From contig NZ_JQKI01000041.1 in assembly GCF_000745965.1 (NCBI RefSeq), forward strand, positions 1 to 59,441: a stretch of 59,441 nucleotides of DNA. The letters run 5' to 3'. Position 1 is the stretch's first letter. Every line of letters starts with the position of its first letter. This document shows positions 45,351-54,878 of this stretch, in pieces. This DNA comes from Edaphobacter aggregans DSM 19364 (GTDB lineage Bacteria; Acidobacteriota; Terriglobia; Terriglobales; Acidobacteriaceae). The notes under the pieces are model-generated. The model had not been told where the DNA came from and made no database searches. It saw nothing but the letters and a program-made list of their open reading frames with translations. The position numbers and the translations under genes are program-made.

Positions 45351-45422
45351 TTACTTTTTCTTCGCGGTCTTCTTTGCTGCCTTCTTAGCGGGTGCCTTTT
45401 TGGCTGCCTTCTTCGTTGCCAT
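45351..45422 (-). CDS. 23-residue Lys/Ala-rich histone-H1-like microprotein
   Basis: The ORF encodes MATKKAAKKA, then PAKKAAKKTAKKK and TAA: 13 positions out of 23 are basic or Lys-flanked AK repeats, with no acidic residues. GGGAGAA lies 8 bases before the ATG, and a TTGACA-N17-TATACC promoter lies ~60 bases upstream. The sequence resembles the C-terminal tails of histone H1/Hc1-like proteins without any globular part. DNA or RNA binding by charge is inferred. It is the same composition as the tail of the gene at 53321. Confidence 0.65.
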   Translation of the reverse strand: MATKKAAKKAPAKKAAKKTAKKK

Positions 45423-45485
45423 TTTGCCTATTCTCCCTAGTGATTAGACATTGACACTGCAACATGCTTCATTGCAGCTAACGAA

Positions 45486-45514
45486 GGTATAGATTTACGA
45501 AAATTCACTGTCAA
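45486..45514 (-). promoter_or_regulatory. Sigma70 promoter of the Lys/Ala microprotein
   Basis: On the minus strand TTGACA (45514-45509) and TATACC (45491-45486) are 17 bases apart. The predicted 5' UTR of ~57 bases contains a CTGCAA/TTGCAG hairpin near 45457-45477 and ends in a strong GGGAGAA. Confidence 0.6.
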
Positions 45515-45689
45515 GAAAAATCGATAGGTTCGGAAGATTTTTTTTTAGGTGCGTTTTGCGATTCGGAGCGAGGGAGTGATGGTCTCTTCGTGAGGCGAAG
45601 GGGTTGATGCCTTCCTGGAAGTGCATGCGCAGGTTGCGAAAGCATATACTGGCGCGTTTGTTGTTTCCGATATGAGTGTGAGGTGTGGG

Positions 45690-46886
45690 ATGAACGATGT
45701 GGTGATTGTTTCGGCGGTGCGAACTCCAGTGGGTAAATTTCAGGGTGCGTTGAGCGAGTTGTCGGCGGTGGAGCTTGGCGCGATTGCAGTGCGAGAAGCC
45801 GCGCGCAGAGCGGGGATTGATGCGTCGAGCGTAGACGAGTGCGTGATGGGATGCGTGCTTCCTGCGGGGCTGGGGCAGAATCCGGCGCGACAGGCGGCGC
45901 TGCGCGGCGGGTTGGCGGATACAGTCTCGGCGCTGACGGTGAACATGGTGTGCGGCAGCGGCCTGCGCGCGGTGGCGCTTGCAGCCGAGAGCGTGATGTT
46001 GGGCGATACGGAGATTGTGGTGGCCGGCGGAATGGAGTCGATGACGAACGCGCCGTATCTGCTGCCGAGTGCGAGGAAGGGTTTACGAATGGGCGACGCG
46101 GCCGTTGTCGATTCGATGATTAGAGACGGTTTGTGGTGTACGTGCGAGGACTGGCACATGGGAATGACGGGTGAACTGGTGGCCGAGAAGCATGGCATCA
46201 CGCGCGAGCAGCAGGACTGTTACGCGCTGGAATCGCACCGGAGGGCGAGCGCGGCCTGGCGCGAAGGGCGGTTCGAGGCGGAGGTGGTTCCCGTGGAGGT
46301 TCCGGGAAAGAAGGGTGCGGTGACGGTCGTGAAGCGGGATGAGAGCGTTCGCGAGGATGCGATTGACAATCCCGCCGCGGCGCTGGAATCACTGGCGGCG
46401 CTGAAGCCGGCGTTCAAGAAGGAGGGAACGGTGACGGCGGGCAATGCTCCGGGGGTGAACGATGCGGCGGCGGCGGTTGTGGTGATGTCGGCGGAGAAGG
46501 CGAAGGAACTTGGACTGAAGCCGATGGTGACGATCAAGGCGCAGGCGACGAGCGGAGTGGCGCCGAGGTGGGTGATGCTGGCTCCGGTGACCGGCGTGCA
46601 AAGGGTTCTCAAACGGGCGGGGTGGGATCGCGACGAGGTGGATCTCTATGAGTTGAATGAGGCCTTCAGTGTGCAGGCGCTCGGTGTAACGAAGGAGTTG
46701 GGACTGCCGCTCCATAAGGTGAACGTCAATGGAGGAGCGGTAGCGATCGGGCATCCGATTGGAGCCAGCGGCGCTCGCGTGCTGGTGACGCTGATCCACG
46801 AGATGATCCGGCGGGATGTGAAGAAGGGAGTTGCGGCGCTTTGCCTAGGTGGAGGGAACTCGGTGGCGCTGGCGGTGGAGCGCTGA
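45690..46886 (+). CDS. Acetyl-CoA C-acetyltransferase (thiolase)
   Basis: 398 residues from the ATG at 45690, just after a GAGGTGTGGG-like site; the frame is open further upstream but without thiolase sequence. [17 protein letters not shown] is the typical start. Cys88 ([12 protein letters not shown]) is the acylated residue, [15 protein letters not shown] holds the active-site His and [10 protein letters not shown] the second Cys. It makes or cleaves acetoacetyl-CoA in fatty acid or ketone metabolism. Confidence 0.92.
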   Translation: MNDVVIVSAVRTPVGKFQGALSELSAVELGAIAVREAARRAGIDASSVDECVMGCVLPAGLGQNPARQAALRGGLADTVSALTVNMVCGSGLRAVALAAESVMLGDTEIVVAGGMESMTNAPYLLPSARKGLRMGDAAVVDSMIRDGLWCTCEDWHMGMTGELVAEKHGITREQQDCYALESHRRASAAWREGRFEAEVVPVEVPGKKGAVTVVKRDESVREDAIDNPAAALESLAALKPAFKKEGTVTAGNAPGVNDAAAAVVVMSAEKAKELGLKPMVTIKAQATSGVAPRWVMLAPVTGVQRVLKRAGWDRDEVDLYELNEAFSVQALGVTKELGLPLHKVNVNGGAVAIGHPIGASGARVLVTLIHEMIRRDVKKGVAALCLGGGNSVALAVER

Positions 46887-46911
46887 CGCTTTAAAGTATC
46901 CAAACCGATGC

Positions 46912-47688
46912 ATGAGTGATCATACGGAACGCTTCTCGGGCCGCGTCGCAGACTATGAGAGATATCGCTCGCGGTATCCGGCGCAGGTGATCGACGTCCT
47001 GGTGGAACGGTGTGGGCTGACGCTCGAGCACCTTGTGGCCGATATCGGCGCGGGCACCGGGATGCTGGCCGAGCTGTTTCTTCAACATGGGAATGCTGTT
47101 GTTGCGGTGGAGCCGAACGATGAGATGCGCGCAGCATGCGAAAGGCTGGCGGCGGCTTGGCCGGGGTTGACAGTGAAAGAGGGAACCGCGGAGCAGACGG
47201 GGCTCGAGAATGCTTCAGTTGATTTCATCACCGTGGGACGCGCGTTTCACTGGTTCGATCTCGAGCGGACCAGGCCGGAGTTTCAGCGAATTCTGAAGCC
47301 AGGCGGTTGGGTGGTGCTGGTGAACAACAGCCGCGTGCGGGACGACTCGCCGATTTCGCAGGACTACGAGGCGGTGCTGCGCGAGCACGGAATCGACTAT
47401 GCGGCGAACCGTGAGCGCTACGAGATCGCGCCGAAGGTGGACGCCTTCTTCGTCAGCGGAGAACTCTTCCGGAGGGAGATCTCCGGCGAGCAGCGGTTGA
47501 CGCTGGAGGAGCTTGTCGGACTGACGCAATCGTATTCGGTGACTCCGTCGCCGGATCATCCGAAATATGAGGGCATGCAGAAGGCGCTGCAGGAGTTCTT
47601 CGCACAGCGGCAGAAGGACGAAGTCGTTACGATCCGGACGCTCTGCCGGATCGCGTGCGGGAGGTTCGCGCCGGCTAGCACTCGATGA
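46912..47688 (+). CDS. SAM-dependent methyltransferase, class I
   Basis: 258 residues from the ATG at 46912, 25 bases after the thiolase stop. [16 protein letters not shown] at the start and motif [15 protein letters not shown] are typical of small methyltransferases of the UbiE/BioC-like group; GRAFHWFDL is the usual middle motif. Substrate unknown. Its last 14 bases overlap the convergent sdaA. Confidence 0.85.
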   Translation: MSDHTERFSGRVADYERYRSRYPAQVIDVLVERCGLTLEHLVADIGAGTGMLAELFLQHGNAVVAVEPNDEMRAACERLAAAWPGLTVKEGTAEQTGLENASVDFITVGRAFHWFDLERTRPEFQRILKPGGWVVLVNNSRVRDDSPISQDYEAVLREHGIDYAANRERYEIAPKVDAFFVSGELFRREISGEQRLTLEELVGLTQSYSVTPSPDHPKYEGMQKALQEFFAQRQKDEVVTIRTLCRIACGRFAPASTR

Positions 47689-49171
47689 TGTTGAGAGCGA
47701 GGCCGGCGAGCGAGGTTTCTTTGTAGCGGGACTGCATGTCGAGGCCGGTCTGGTACATGGTTGCGATGACCTGGTCGAGCGAGACCTTATGGCCGCCGGT
47801 CTCGTGCATGGACATGCGGGCGGCGTTGATGGCCTTGACGGCTCCCATGCCGTTGCGCTCGATGCAGGGAATCTGGACGAGGCCTCCGATGGGGTCGCAG
47901 GTCATGCCGAGGTTGTGCTCCATGGCGATCTCGGCGGCGTGCTCGACCTGCTCGTTGGTGCCGTTGAGCGCGGCGACGAGGCCTCCGGCGGCCATGGAGC
48001 AGGCGACGCCGACTTCGCCCTGGCAGCCGACCTCGGCGCCGGAGATGGAGGCGTTCTCTTTGTAAAGGATGCCGATGGCGGCGGCGGTGAGGAAGTAGCG
48101 GAGGATGCCGGCTTCCTTCCGGTGCGGCGGAACGTCGTCGACGAAGCGCAAGTAGTAGTGCGCGATGGCGGGGATGACGCCTGCGGCTCCGTTGGTGGGA
48201 GCAGTGACGACGCGGCCTCCGGCGGCGTTCTCTTCGTTGACGGCCATCGCGTAGACCGTGACCCAATCCATCGGGGCGAGCGGGTCTTTTGATCCCTCTG
48301 TCTCGAGACGGCGTGCTAGGCGCGGTGCGCGGCGGCGGACGTTGAGGCCGCCGGGAAGGATGCCTTCGGTGGCGAGACCGCGTTCGGTGCACTGCTGCAT
48401 GGTTCGCCAGAGGGTGAGGATGCTGGCTCTGATCTGATCTTCCGGGGATGATACTCGAGCATCCTGCGAAACCCAGGTCTCAGAATCGAGACCTGGGGCA
48501 CCCGCATTCGAGGCGGGACGATGGATCGTTGGGTCGTTGAGGAGAGCGACTTCGTTGGCGAGGAGGAGGTCGGCGATGGTTAGGTTGTGGGCTGCGGCGG
48601 TGGAGAGTAGTTGGGCGGCGCTGCGGAAAGGATGCGAAACGGTTCGCGTCGTTGTGGCGGCGGAGTTTTGCTGGGCTTCGAACTCGGCTGCGGAGAGGAT
48701 GAAGCCTCCTCCGATGGAGTAGAAGATCTCCTGCCTGATGAGATTGTCTGCGGCGTCGAAGGCGGAGAAGCGCATGCCGTTTGGGTGCGTTGGTTTGCCG
48801 GGATCGGGATACATCTGATCGCGGTGGAAGCGGAGGTGTTCGGCTTCGGTGAAGGGGATCGCTTCACGATCGAGGAGGTAGAGCGTTCCGGTGTCGCGGA
48901 TCGCGGCTAGCTCGGTGTCGATGATGGATGGATCGACGGTGTCGGGCGCTTCGCCGTTGAGGCCGAGGAGGATGGCGCGATCGGTTCCGTGTCCGTGTCC
49001 GGTGAGGGCGAGCGAGCCGTAGAGATCGACGGTGACGTGGGCGACGTTCGCGAGCGTGTCGCCGGTGTCGAGTGAGCGGGCGAAGCGCAGCGCGGCTCGC
49101 ATGGGTCCGACGGTGTGAGAGCTGGAGGGGCCGATGCCGATCTTGAAGAGTTCGAAGAGGCTGGTGTTCAC
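47675..49171 (-). CDS. sdaA: L-serine ammonia-lyase (SdaA type), with palindrome-derived insertion
   Basis: 498 residues from a GTG at 49171 ([23 protein letters not shown]). The Fe-S cysteines fall in [16 protein letters not shown] and [13 protein letters not shown], as in one-chain L-serine dehydratases that convert serine to pyruvate. Relative to my memory of E. coli SdaA, about 30 extra residues lie between NEVAL and QIRASIL; the DNA there contains a perfect 10-bp inverted repeat that is read in frame as [15 protein letters not shown]. The upstream in-frame extension to 49294 lacks SdaA sequence. Confidence 0.9.
48472..48497. repeat. Palindrome inside sdaA
   Basis: CCCAGGTCTC (48472-48481) and GAGACCTGGG (48488-48497) form a perfect 10-bp stem around AGAATC, within outer TGCG/CGCA flanks. 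It falls in the extra segment of SdaA. Confidence 0.85.
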
Positions 49172-49324
49172 GGGGACTATTGTAGGCGCGAATGCTTGCG
49201 CGTGTAGGCTGCTACGCGGCGTGATGTGCTGAGTGGTTCTGCGACTTCTGTGCGAGCGGGGAGAGGGTGAGTGAGTGCTATACTCGGCGAACATTCCACC
49301 GCCTCAAGGACGCATCAGGCTCAC

Positions 49325-50399
49325 ATGCTTTTCAAGGCCCGCAGTGCTGCTGTTTACGGAATCGACGCTCACCTGATTGATGTGGAGGTCGATTTCTCGC
49401 AGATCAAGCTCGACAAAGAGATCTTCAGCACGGTCGGACTTCCGGATGCGGCGGTTCGTGAGCCGCGATCGCGTGAAGTCGGCGATCCGGAACTCGGGTT
49501 TTGAGATTCCACCGACGAAGATCACGATCAATCTTGCTCCTGCGGACCTGAAGAAGGAAGGATCGGGCTTCGATCTTCCGATTGCGGTCGGCATTCTTGG
49601 CGCTTATGGGGCGCTTGCGATTCAGGATCTGACGGACTTTCTGCTGGTCGGCGAGCTTGGACTCGACGGTTCACTGCGGGCTGTTCCGGGTACGCTGCCG
49701 ATTGCGGTTGCGCGGGCGAATGGAATCAAGAACGTGATTGTTCCGGCTAGCAACGCTCGCGAGGCTGCGGTGGTTGAGGGCGTGAATGTTTATCCGGTGA
49801 AGAGTCTGCTGGAGGTTCGTGAGTTGCTGAATTCGGCGGCGAACGGCGGCATTCATGCGACTCCGCTTGAGGTGATGGCGAATGCGTTGCTGAATGAGAC
49901 GCAGCACTTTCCGTTCGACTTCAAGGACGTTCGCGGGCAGCATGTGGCGAAGCGCGCGCTGGAGGTTGCGGCCGCGGGTGGACATAACATTTTGATGATC
50001 GGTCCTCCGGGCTCGGGCAAGACGATGCTGGCGAAGCGGCTGCCTTCGATTCTGGCTCCTCTGAAGTTCGAGGAGGCGCTGGAGACCACGAAGATTCATT
50101 CGGTTGCCGGCGTTCTCGACGGCGAGCAGGGTTTGGTTGCTCACCGGCCGTTTCGTTCGCCGCATCATACGATCTCGGACGCGGGGCTGATCGGCGGCGG
50201 AATGGTTCCGCGGCCGGGAGAAGTTTCGCTGGCGCACAATGGGTTGTTTCTGGATGAGCTGCCGGAGTTTCCCCGGAACGTGCTGGAGGTTCTGCGGCAG
50301 CCGCTCGAGGATGGGACGGTGACGATCTCGCGGGCGGCGATGAGCCTGAGCTTTCCGGCGCAGTTCACGCTGGCGGCTGCGATGAATCCGTGTCCCTAA
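49325..50399 (+). pseudogene. comM: ComM-like Mg-chelatase AAA ATPase, frameshifted and truncated
   Basis: [22 protein letters not shown] starts the protein, which runs to GLPDAAVRE; the sequence then continues in another frame as [14 protein letters not shown]. One base is missing near 49462. Further on are the Walker A motif [14 protein letters not shown] and [17 protein letters not shown]. The match ends at AAAMNPCP, where relatives continue CGYFGD for ~150 residues; here a TAA follows and unrelated sequence begins. ComM is a helicase for branch migration in natural transformation; this copy is almost certainly non-functional. Confidence 0.85.
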
Positions 50400-50554
50400 G
50401 GGGTATCTGAACGCCTGCAGACTCCTTTCATCCTTGTGCTCAGGGCGGCGAATCGAAGCAACGGAACAACCTTGGACCAGCTCGATCCAGCGGGGAACGC
50501 TCCCTGCACCAGCACAATGTTTCTAACCTTCAGCGCTTCCGAATTTTGAGCCAT
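50396..50554 (-). pseudogene. Alpha/beta hydrolase, N-terminal remnant
   Basis: NIVLVQGAFPAGSSWSKVVPLL matches the first ~30 residues of small alpha/beta hydrolases (usually VLVHGAFADGSSW). The homology stops after that and the frame runs into the comM junction. The usual HG has become QG. Confidence 0.6.
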
Positions 50555-50559
50555 GATCA

Positions 50560-50790
50560 TTCCTCGTCTTTGCGTCAACCGCGCTGAGTATCGGCGCCGG
50601 AGTGCTGGCGCGGGTGGTGCTCACGCTGGCGATGAACACTTTGCTTGCGACATGGGTGGACGGTGATGTGCAAGACCTAATGCTACTGCCGGCGGGAAGC
50701 TGCGCGCTGAGTTTAGTCTCTATGATCGCCTGTCTTCTGCCGGCGCGCAGCGCCTCTGATGTCGATCTAATGTCATTGCGCAGCGGATAA
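50560..50790 (+). pseudogene. ADOP/FtsX-type ABC permease, C-terminal remnant
   Basis: The frame ALSIGAGVLARVVL ... GSCALSLVSMIACLLPARSASDVDLMSLRSG resembles the last ~70 residues of acidobacterial ADOP permeases (typical end ACYIPARRAARVDPMVALR). No start or upstream part is present. It directly abuts the hydrolase remnant. Confidence 0.55.
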
Positions 50791-51199
50791 CAGGCTGTAC
50801 AGCACACTTAGCAGCGCATACCGCTCAGAGCCAGCGGAATTCACCGCCTGTCCATCTCGATACGCGATCGGCGATAACAGAACCTCTCACTCGCTGATCG
50901 ACGCTGATAGGGGTCCAATCGACCAGCGTTCGGTCGAATGCGATCACTCAGAATCAGTGTCAGGCTGGGCCGGGCCCTCCGCGGCTGTGCGCCTGTATGC
51001 AAGTGGAGGTAAATCGGCTGAAGCTGCAAGAAAAATTCACATTGCTGCGAAGACAGGCTAAGGGTATGCTGTGCATCCGGCCCCTTTATACATGACTCAT
51101 GTTTGGCACCGCAGTTAAACCAAGCTTGCAGGATAAACATGTCTTTCTCCCGATAACTCAGAGAATTTACGCTGCAGACGCAGCGCACGAGGAGTTCAA
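50791..51199. other. Gap upstream of the ComEC-like hydrolase
   Basis: No gene seen. The stretch has stop codons in all frames and no recognisable repeat; it should hold the promoter for the gene at 51200. Confidence 0.45.
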
Positions 51200-52360
51200 A
51201 TGCACTTGACGCGCTTATTTGCAGCCTGGACGATCTTCCTACTCACCGCCTGCGCGTTCGCGCAAGGTACAAACGGCAAGCTTCAAATTCATCACATCGA
51301 TGTCGGGCAGGGAGATGGCGCGGTGCTGATCTCCCCGAATGGCGAAGTTGTTCTTTTCGACATGGGCGAAGACATGAAACGAAGAGATTGCCAAGGGGCG
51401 GTCGATTATCTCGACCAACTTGGCGTTCGTCAGATCGACTACATCTTCGTCAGCCATTACCACTTCGACCACATCGGGTGTATTCCGGCGGTGTTGAAGA
51501 AGTTTCCGCTGGTTCACAACTCATTTGATCGGGGCCAGAGCTATCCGGGAGCGACTTACGGTGCATACGTCGCCGCGGTCGGTGCCAAACGAAAGACCGC
51601 GACGCTCGGGCAAGAACTTGACTTGGATCAAGGTACTGCCGACCCCGTAAAACTGAGCGTGTTCGTTCTCGATGCGACTTATAAAGGTGGCAGTATCACA
51701 ACGAACAACGAGAATGACCTGAGCGTTGCGGTGCTCGTTAGCTTTGATGGATTCAAGGAAGAAATTGGTGGGGATCTTTCGGGCGATAAGGCCAACGACT
51801 ACCAAGACATCGAATCGCCCGTTGCTGCTGCCGTCGGCCCAATCGATGTGTACAAGGTGCATCACCATTGCAGCGCCTACAGTACGAATGAAACATGGCT
51901 GAAGGCAACTCAACCCACGGTCGCGGTGATCTCGACTGGAGACGGCAATGCCTATTTTCATCCCACCGCAGATTGCCTGACTCGACTTTATGAGGCGGAC
52001 CTGCAGAAAATATATTGGACTGAAAAAGGCAATGGCAAAGACGTGGAGCCGGCTCCACCCGTGGACGTGATTGGTGGCGACATATCAATCGAGGTAGCTC
52101 CTAAAGCGAAGACATTTACCGTTTCATATAGCAATGGAGCAGTGGACACGTGGCCCATCAAAGCACCGACCGGTGGTGGGGCGGTGGCGGCGACGGCGGT
52201 CGTGACTACGCCGAAGTACGCCTGGAGTGTACGGTCGCAGTATTATCACGAAGCCGATTGCCCAGCGGTGAAGCGGATCAACAAGGCCAATTTGCAGACC
52301 GGGAATATCCCTCCACCCGATAAGAAACCATCTTCGTGTGTTAAGACGCCCGCGCCGTAG
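51200..52360 (+). CDS. Secreted ComEC/Rec2-like metallo-beta-lactamase-fold hydrolase
   Basis: 386 residues, GAGGAG upstream of the ATG, with a signal peptide (FAAWTIFLLTACAFAQ). IHHIDVGQGDGAVLISPNG and SHYHFDHIGCIP carry the MBL metal motif HxHxDH in the form seen in ComEC C-terminal domains; YKVHHHCSAYSTN supplies a later His. The last ~50 residues (YAWSVRSQYYHEADCPAVKRI ... SSC) resemble a short His/Cys metal-binding appendix found on extracellular nuclease-like proteins. An exported phosphodiesterase or nuclease is inferred. Confidence 0.75.
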   Translation: MHLTRLFAAWTIFLLTACAFAQGTNGKLQIHHIDVGQGDGAVLISPNGEVVLFDMGEDMKRRDCQGAVDYLDQLGVRQIDYIFVSHYHFDHIGCIPAVLKKFPLVHNSFDRGQSYPGATYGAYVAAVGAKRKTATLGQELDLDQGTADPVKLSVFVLDATYKGGSITTNNENDLSVAVLVSFDGFKEEIGGDLSGDKANDYQDIESPVAAAVGPIDVYKVHHHCSAYSTNETWLKATQPTVAVISTGDGNAYFHPTADCLTRLYEADLQKIYWTEKGNGKDVEPAPPVDVIGGDISIEVAPKAKTFTVSYSNGAVDTWPIKAPTGGGAVAATAVVTTPKYAWSVRSQYYHEADCPAVKRINKANLQTGNIPPPDKKPSSCVKTPAP

Positions 52361-52392
52361 CGGCGTATCATTTGCCATCGAATGGGTATGTA

Positions 52393-52776
52393 ATGGTCTT
52401 TTCGCCGAGCTTCATCGACTACCACTTGTTAGCGGCTGACGAACCCGCGTCCAAGGCAAAGCTCTTCTTAGTAACGCCAGTGTTCATCGACGACACACAC
52501 ATGAGCGTAGTTTTGCTGAAGTCCTCGGGTCCTGGCGTCGACATTTAGTGCTCAGATCATTTCTCAATCGTAGGCTCACAGCCAGCTCCTCGATCCGGCG
52601 TTGGAGGTTTAGGTGCTGGCGGCACTCCGGCGGCCGCCAAAGCGACCGACGCAAAACCTTCCACACCTGAAGAACAAGCTACCAAGGATGCGGCGGCGAA
52701 CGAACTCGCCGCCAAGGAAGCCGCCTCAAAACAGCTAACGGTGAACGTCCAAGTAGTAGGCAATCCCTCGAAGTAA
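52393..52776 (+). pseudogene. Ala-rich ORF interrupted by an in-frame amber codon
   Basis: An ATG at 52393 opens 51 codons (MVFSPSFIDYHLLAADEP ... SSGPGVDI) ending in TAG at 52546-52548. The same frame then stays open for 75 codons (CSDHFSIVGSQPAPRSG ... QLTVNVQVVGNPSK) to TAA at 52776. The whole would be 127 codons and lies 32 bases behind the MBL gene and before a terminator, as expected of an operon's last gene. No family recognised. Confidence 0.45.
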
Positions 52777-52797
52777 GGTGACACAGTTGCGGAATCG

Positions 52798-52821
52798 AAA
52801 GCCCGGCGGAAGCCGGGCTTT
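52798..52821 (+). terminator. Terminator hairpin
   Basis: AAAGCCCGGC and GCCGGGCTTT form a 10-bp stem around GGAA, 20 bases behind the amber-containing ORF. Confidence 0.8.
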
Positions 52822-53061
52822 CAGTATCACGGCAGGCGGGGAGCGCTCAGTGAACGCGGTCTGGATCTATGAACTACCGTTTGAGGCTGTCGCTTTGATC
52901 ACGGGATACATTGCATCTTACTCAGGTCGTGTCGCCGAGATAGGAGAATCGCCGACAGCCTAGCTAGTAGGTCATTGGCAACAGGAACACAGTGTCCTGA
53001 CCGAGGAACTTGTGCGCTAGTGTACTTTGAACGAAAACGCCAGCCGATAGGGAGGTGTACC

Positions 53062-53316
53062 TTGTATCACTTGAATTTGCTTATTGCCTTGGTCTTTGTG
53101 GTCGCTGTCGCAGTGACTTTGAGAATCGCAGCATCCATCCGGGGCCGAAAGCGGTGCGAACCGCTGATGCCGCCTGCTAACCAGCTCTCATGGCGGCCGG
53201 CAACACAAGGTCGGATGGCCTCAGTCCCCAAAACCGCAGCCATCGTTCTTCCGGAAATCGCCTCTGATGATCCTTGTAATGTACTTCTGACTTGTGCATC
53301 GTTCTGCTACGCTTGA
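53062..53316 (+). CDS. Small single-TM protein with TTG start, hypothetical
   Basis: 84 residues from a TTG that follows GGGAGGTG at good distance. The first 25 residues form a TM helix (YHLNLLIALVFVVAVAVTLRI), then a basic patch IRGRKR and an unstructured tail. The start is chosen because no ATG is near and the ribosome binding site is strong. It ends 4 bases before the histone-like gene. Confidence 0.45.
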   Translation: MYHLNLLIALVFVVAVAVTLRIAASIRGRKRCEPLMPPANQLSWRPATQGRMASVPKTAAIVLPEIASDDPCNVLLTCASFCYA

Positions 53317-53320
53317 TCAC

Positions 53321-53647
53321 ATGGACTTATCCAACATTCTCAACGAGATAGACAAGCAGATTGCTCAGCTTCAGCAGGCAAAGGCACTCCTCACCGACTC
53401 CTCCGCACCCCGAAAGGTAGGACGCCCCGGGAAGACCGTCACAGTGAAAGCCGCGGCCCCGGGGAGGAAGCCTCTCAGCGCCGAAGCCAAGGCGAGGATC
53501 GCAGCCGCGCAGAAAAAGCGTTGGGCGAAGGTAAAGAAGGCTGCTCCGGTCGTCGCTAAGAAGACCGCTCCCGCTCCAGCGAAGAAGAAGACACCAGCGA
53601 AAAAGGCTGCCGCACCAGCGAAAGACGTGGCGGCTAAGACTGCGTAG
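53321..53647 (+). CDS. Histone-H1-like/AT-hook protein
   Basis: 108 residues. An N-terminal helix (MDLSNILNEIDKQIAQLQQAKALL) precedes an AT-hook-like VGRPGK, the conserved-looking LSAEAKARIAAAQKKRWAKVKKA and a Lys/Ala/Pro tail (KKKTPAKKAAAPAK). A nucleoid-binding role is inferred from composition. The Lys/Ala tail echoes the 23-residue peptide at 45351. Confidence 0.7.
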   Translation: MDLSNILNEIDKQIAQLQQAKALLTDSSAPRKVGRPGKTVTVKAAAPGRKPLSAEAKARIAAAQKKRWAKVKKAAPVVAKKTAPAPAKKKTPAKKAAAPAKDVAAKTA

Positions 53648-54369
53648 TCTCGTTCCTGCTACGCCACTGCGCTACACCGCCCAGCCTATTTACTGACATC
53701 CCTTGCTGTTCGGAAGAAAGAATCACTTACTTCGCAACCCTAAGAATGCGGTCCGGTCGAGAAGTTCCAGCGACCATTCACCGGGAAAAGTCGCGTTTTC
53801 TCCACTGCAAAGCTTTGTGTGAATATCGATCGCCGTTGGCCAGCCCACGAGTTCGGCGAAAGCCGGAACATATCTATCAAAGTTTGTGGAGAACCAACGA
53901 TGCGTCGTGTTGCCTCCGTTGCGAAGAAGATCACATTGGCGAGATAGCCCTTGTGCCGTCCTGCAGGAACGATGTCAGGAACAGCTCTGAGAATGAATCC
54001 GGACATAATCTATCAATATGGCTAACGGAATCTTTAGCTCTGTCCGATGCCGACGGGGCTACAGATTCTGCAGTCAGCCCCATGGATCGTGATGCTTTCG
54101 TGCAGCGCAACGATCTCATATTGGGTGTATTCGATTCCGCCTTGCGATGCCTCGAGAAATTTCAACTCCTCTAGATTTCGATATGCCTCGCTCAGCTCTT
54201 GACGGAGCAGAGTAACCTGCATGCAAAGAAACGATTCCATGAAATAGCCCCCAAAATCAGAATTTTTGGCGGCAGCAATGAAACAGGTTCGACAAGCGAA
54301 CAAAGGGAAGCAATCTCGACACTCTGTAAAGTGAACAATAGCATCGGCAATACAGAATGGCGCTACAGC
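53648..54369. other. Degraded stretch between the histone-like gene and an amidohydrolase remnant
   Basis: Minus-strand frames at 53740-54006 and 54034-54495 are open but have no recognised family, weak starts and uneven codon use. I see no supported gene; the stretch looks like decayed sequence. Confidence 0.4.
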
Positions 54370-54477
54370 TCTTGGGGCATGTACCCCAAGGGCATCCAGC
54401 GATCGATCGCAGCCGGCGTCAAGGGCATCGAGCACGGACAGCTGATGGACGGAGCGACCGCCAAGCTCATTGCCTAG
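54370..54477 (+). pseudogene. Amidohydrolase remnant
   Basis: The frame GMYPKGIQRSIAAGVKGIEH followed by GQLMDGATAKLIA matches the segment A-G-VKSIEHGQLMDEATAKLMAEKG of imidazolonepropionase-like amidohydrolases. It ends at a TAG where relatives continue EKG. No upstream or downstream domain is left. Confidence 0.6.
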
Positions 54478-54878
54478 AAGGCCGTGGCTATCCACGAGCC
54501 GTTTCAGCAGGGCAAGGCCGGCATTCCGGACTCGACCGGTTTGCCGTGGCGAAGTACAACTCGATGGTGGTCGGTGTTGATCAGGGGATGGCTTATTCGA
54601 TTCTAAGTACCTGATTTGATTGAATAGCTGGAACGCAAGGCAGGTTGGCGGTCTCGAGTGGCATCTCTTTTTAGGAGATAGAACTTTTTACCTTTTCGAG
54701 GGGTTGGGGCAAAAATAGCCATGTCGAAGGGCGTGTAGCGGACATGGAGTGTCTGCCGGCGGGGCTCGCGGGACGGAGGTACTATCCACCCGACCGATGA
54801 TGGGCGCGAAAAACTGCTGGCGCAGCGGATGGAGGAGATAGTACAAAAGCGCCGCAGGAACAGAAGTTCCGTATAGTG

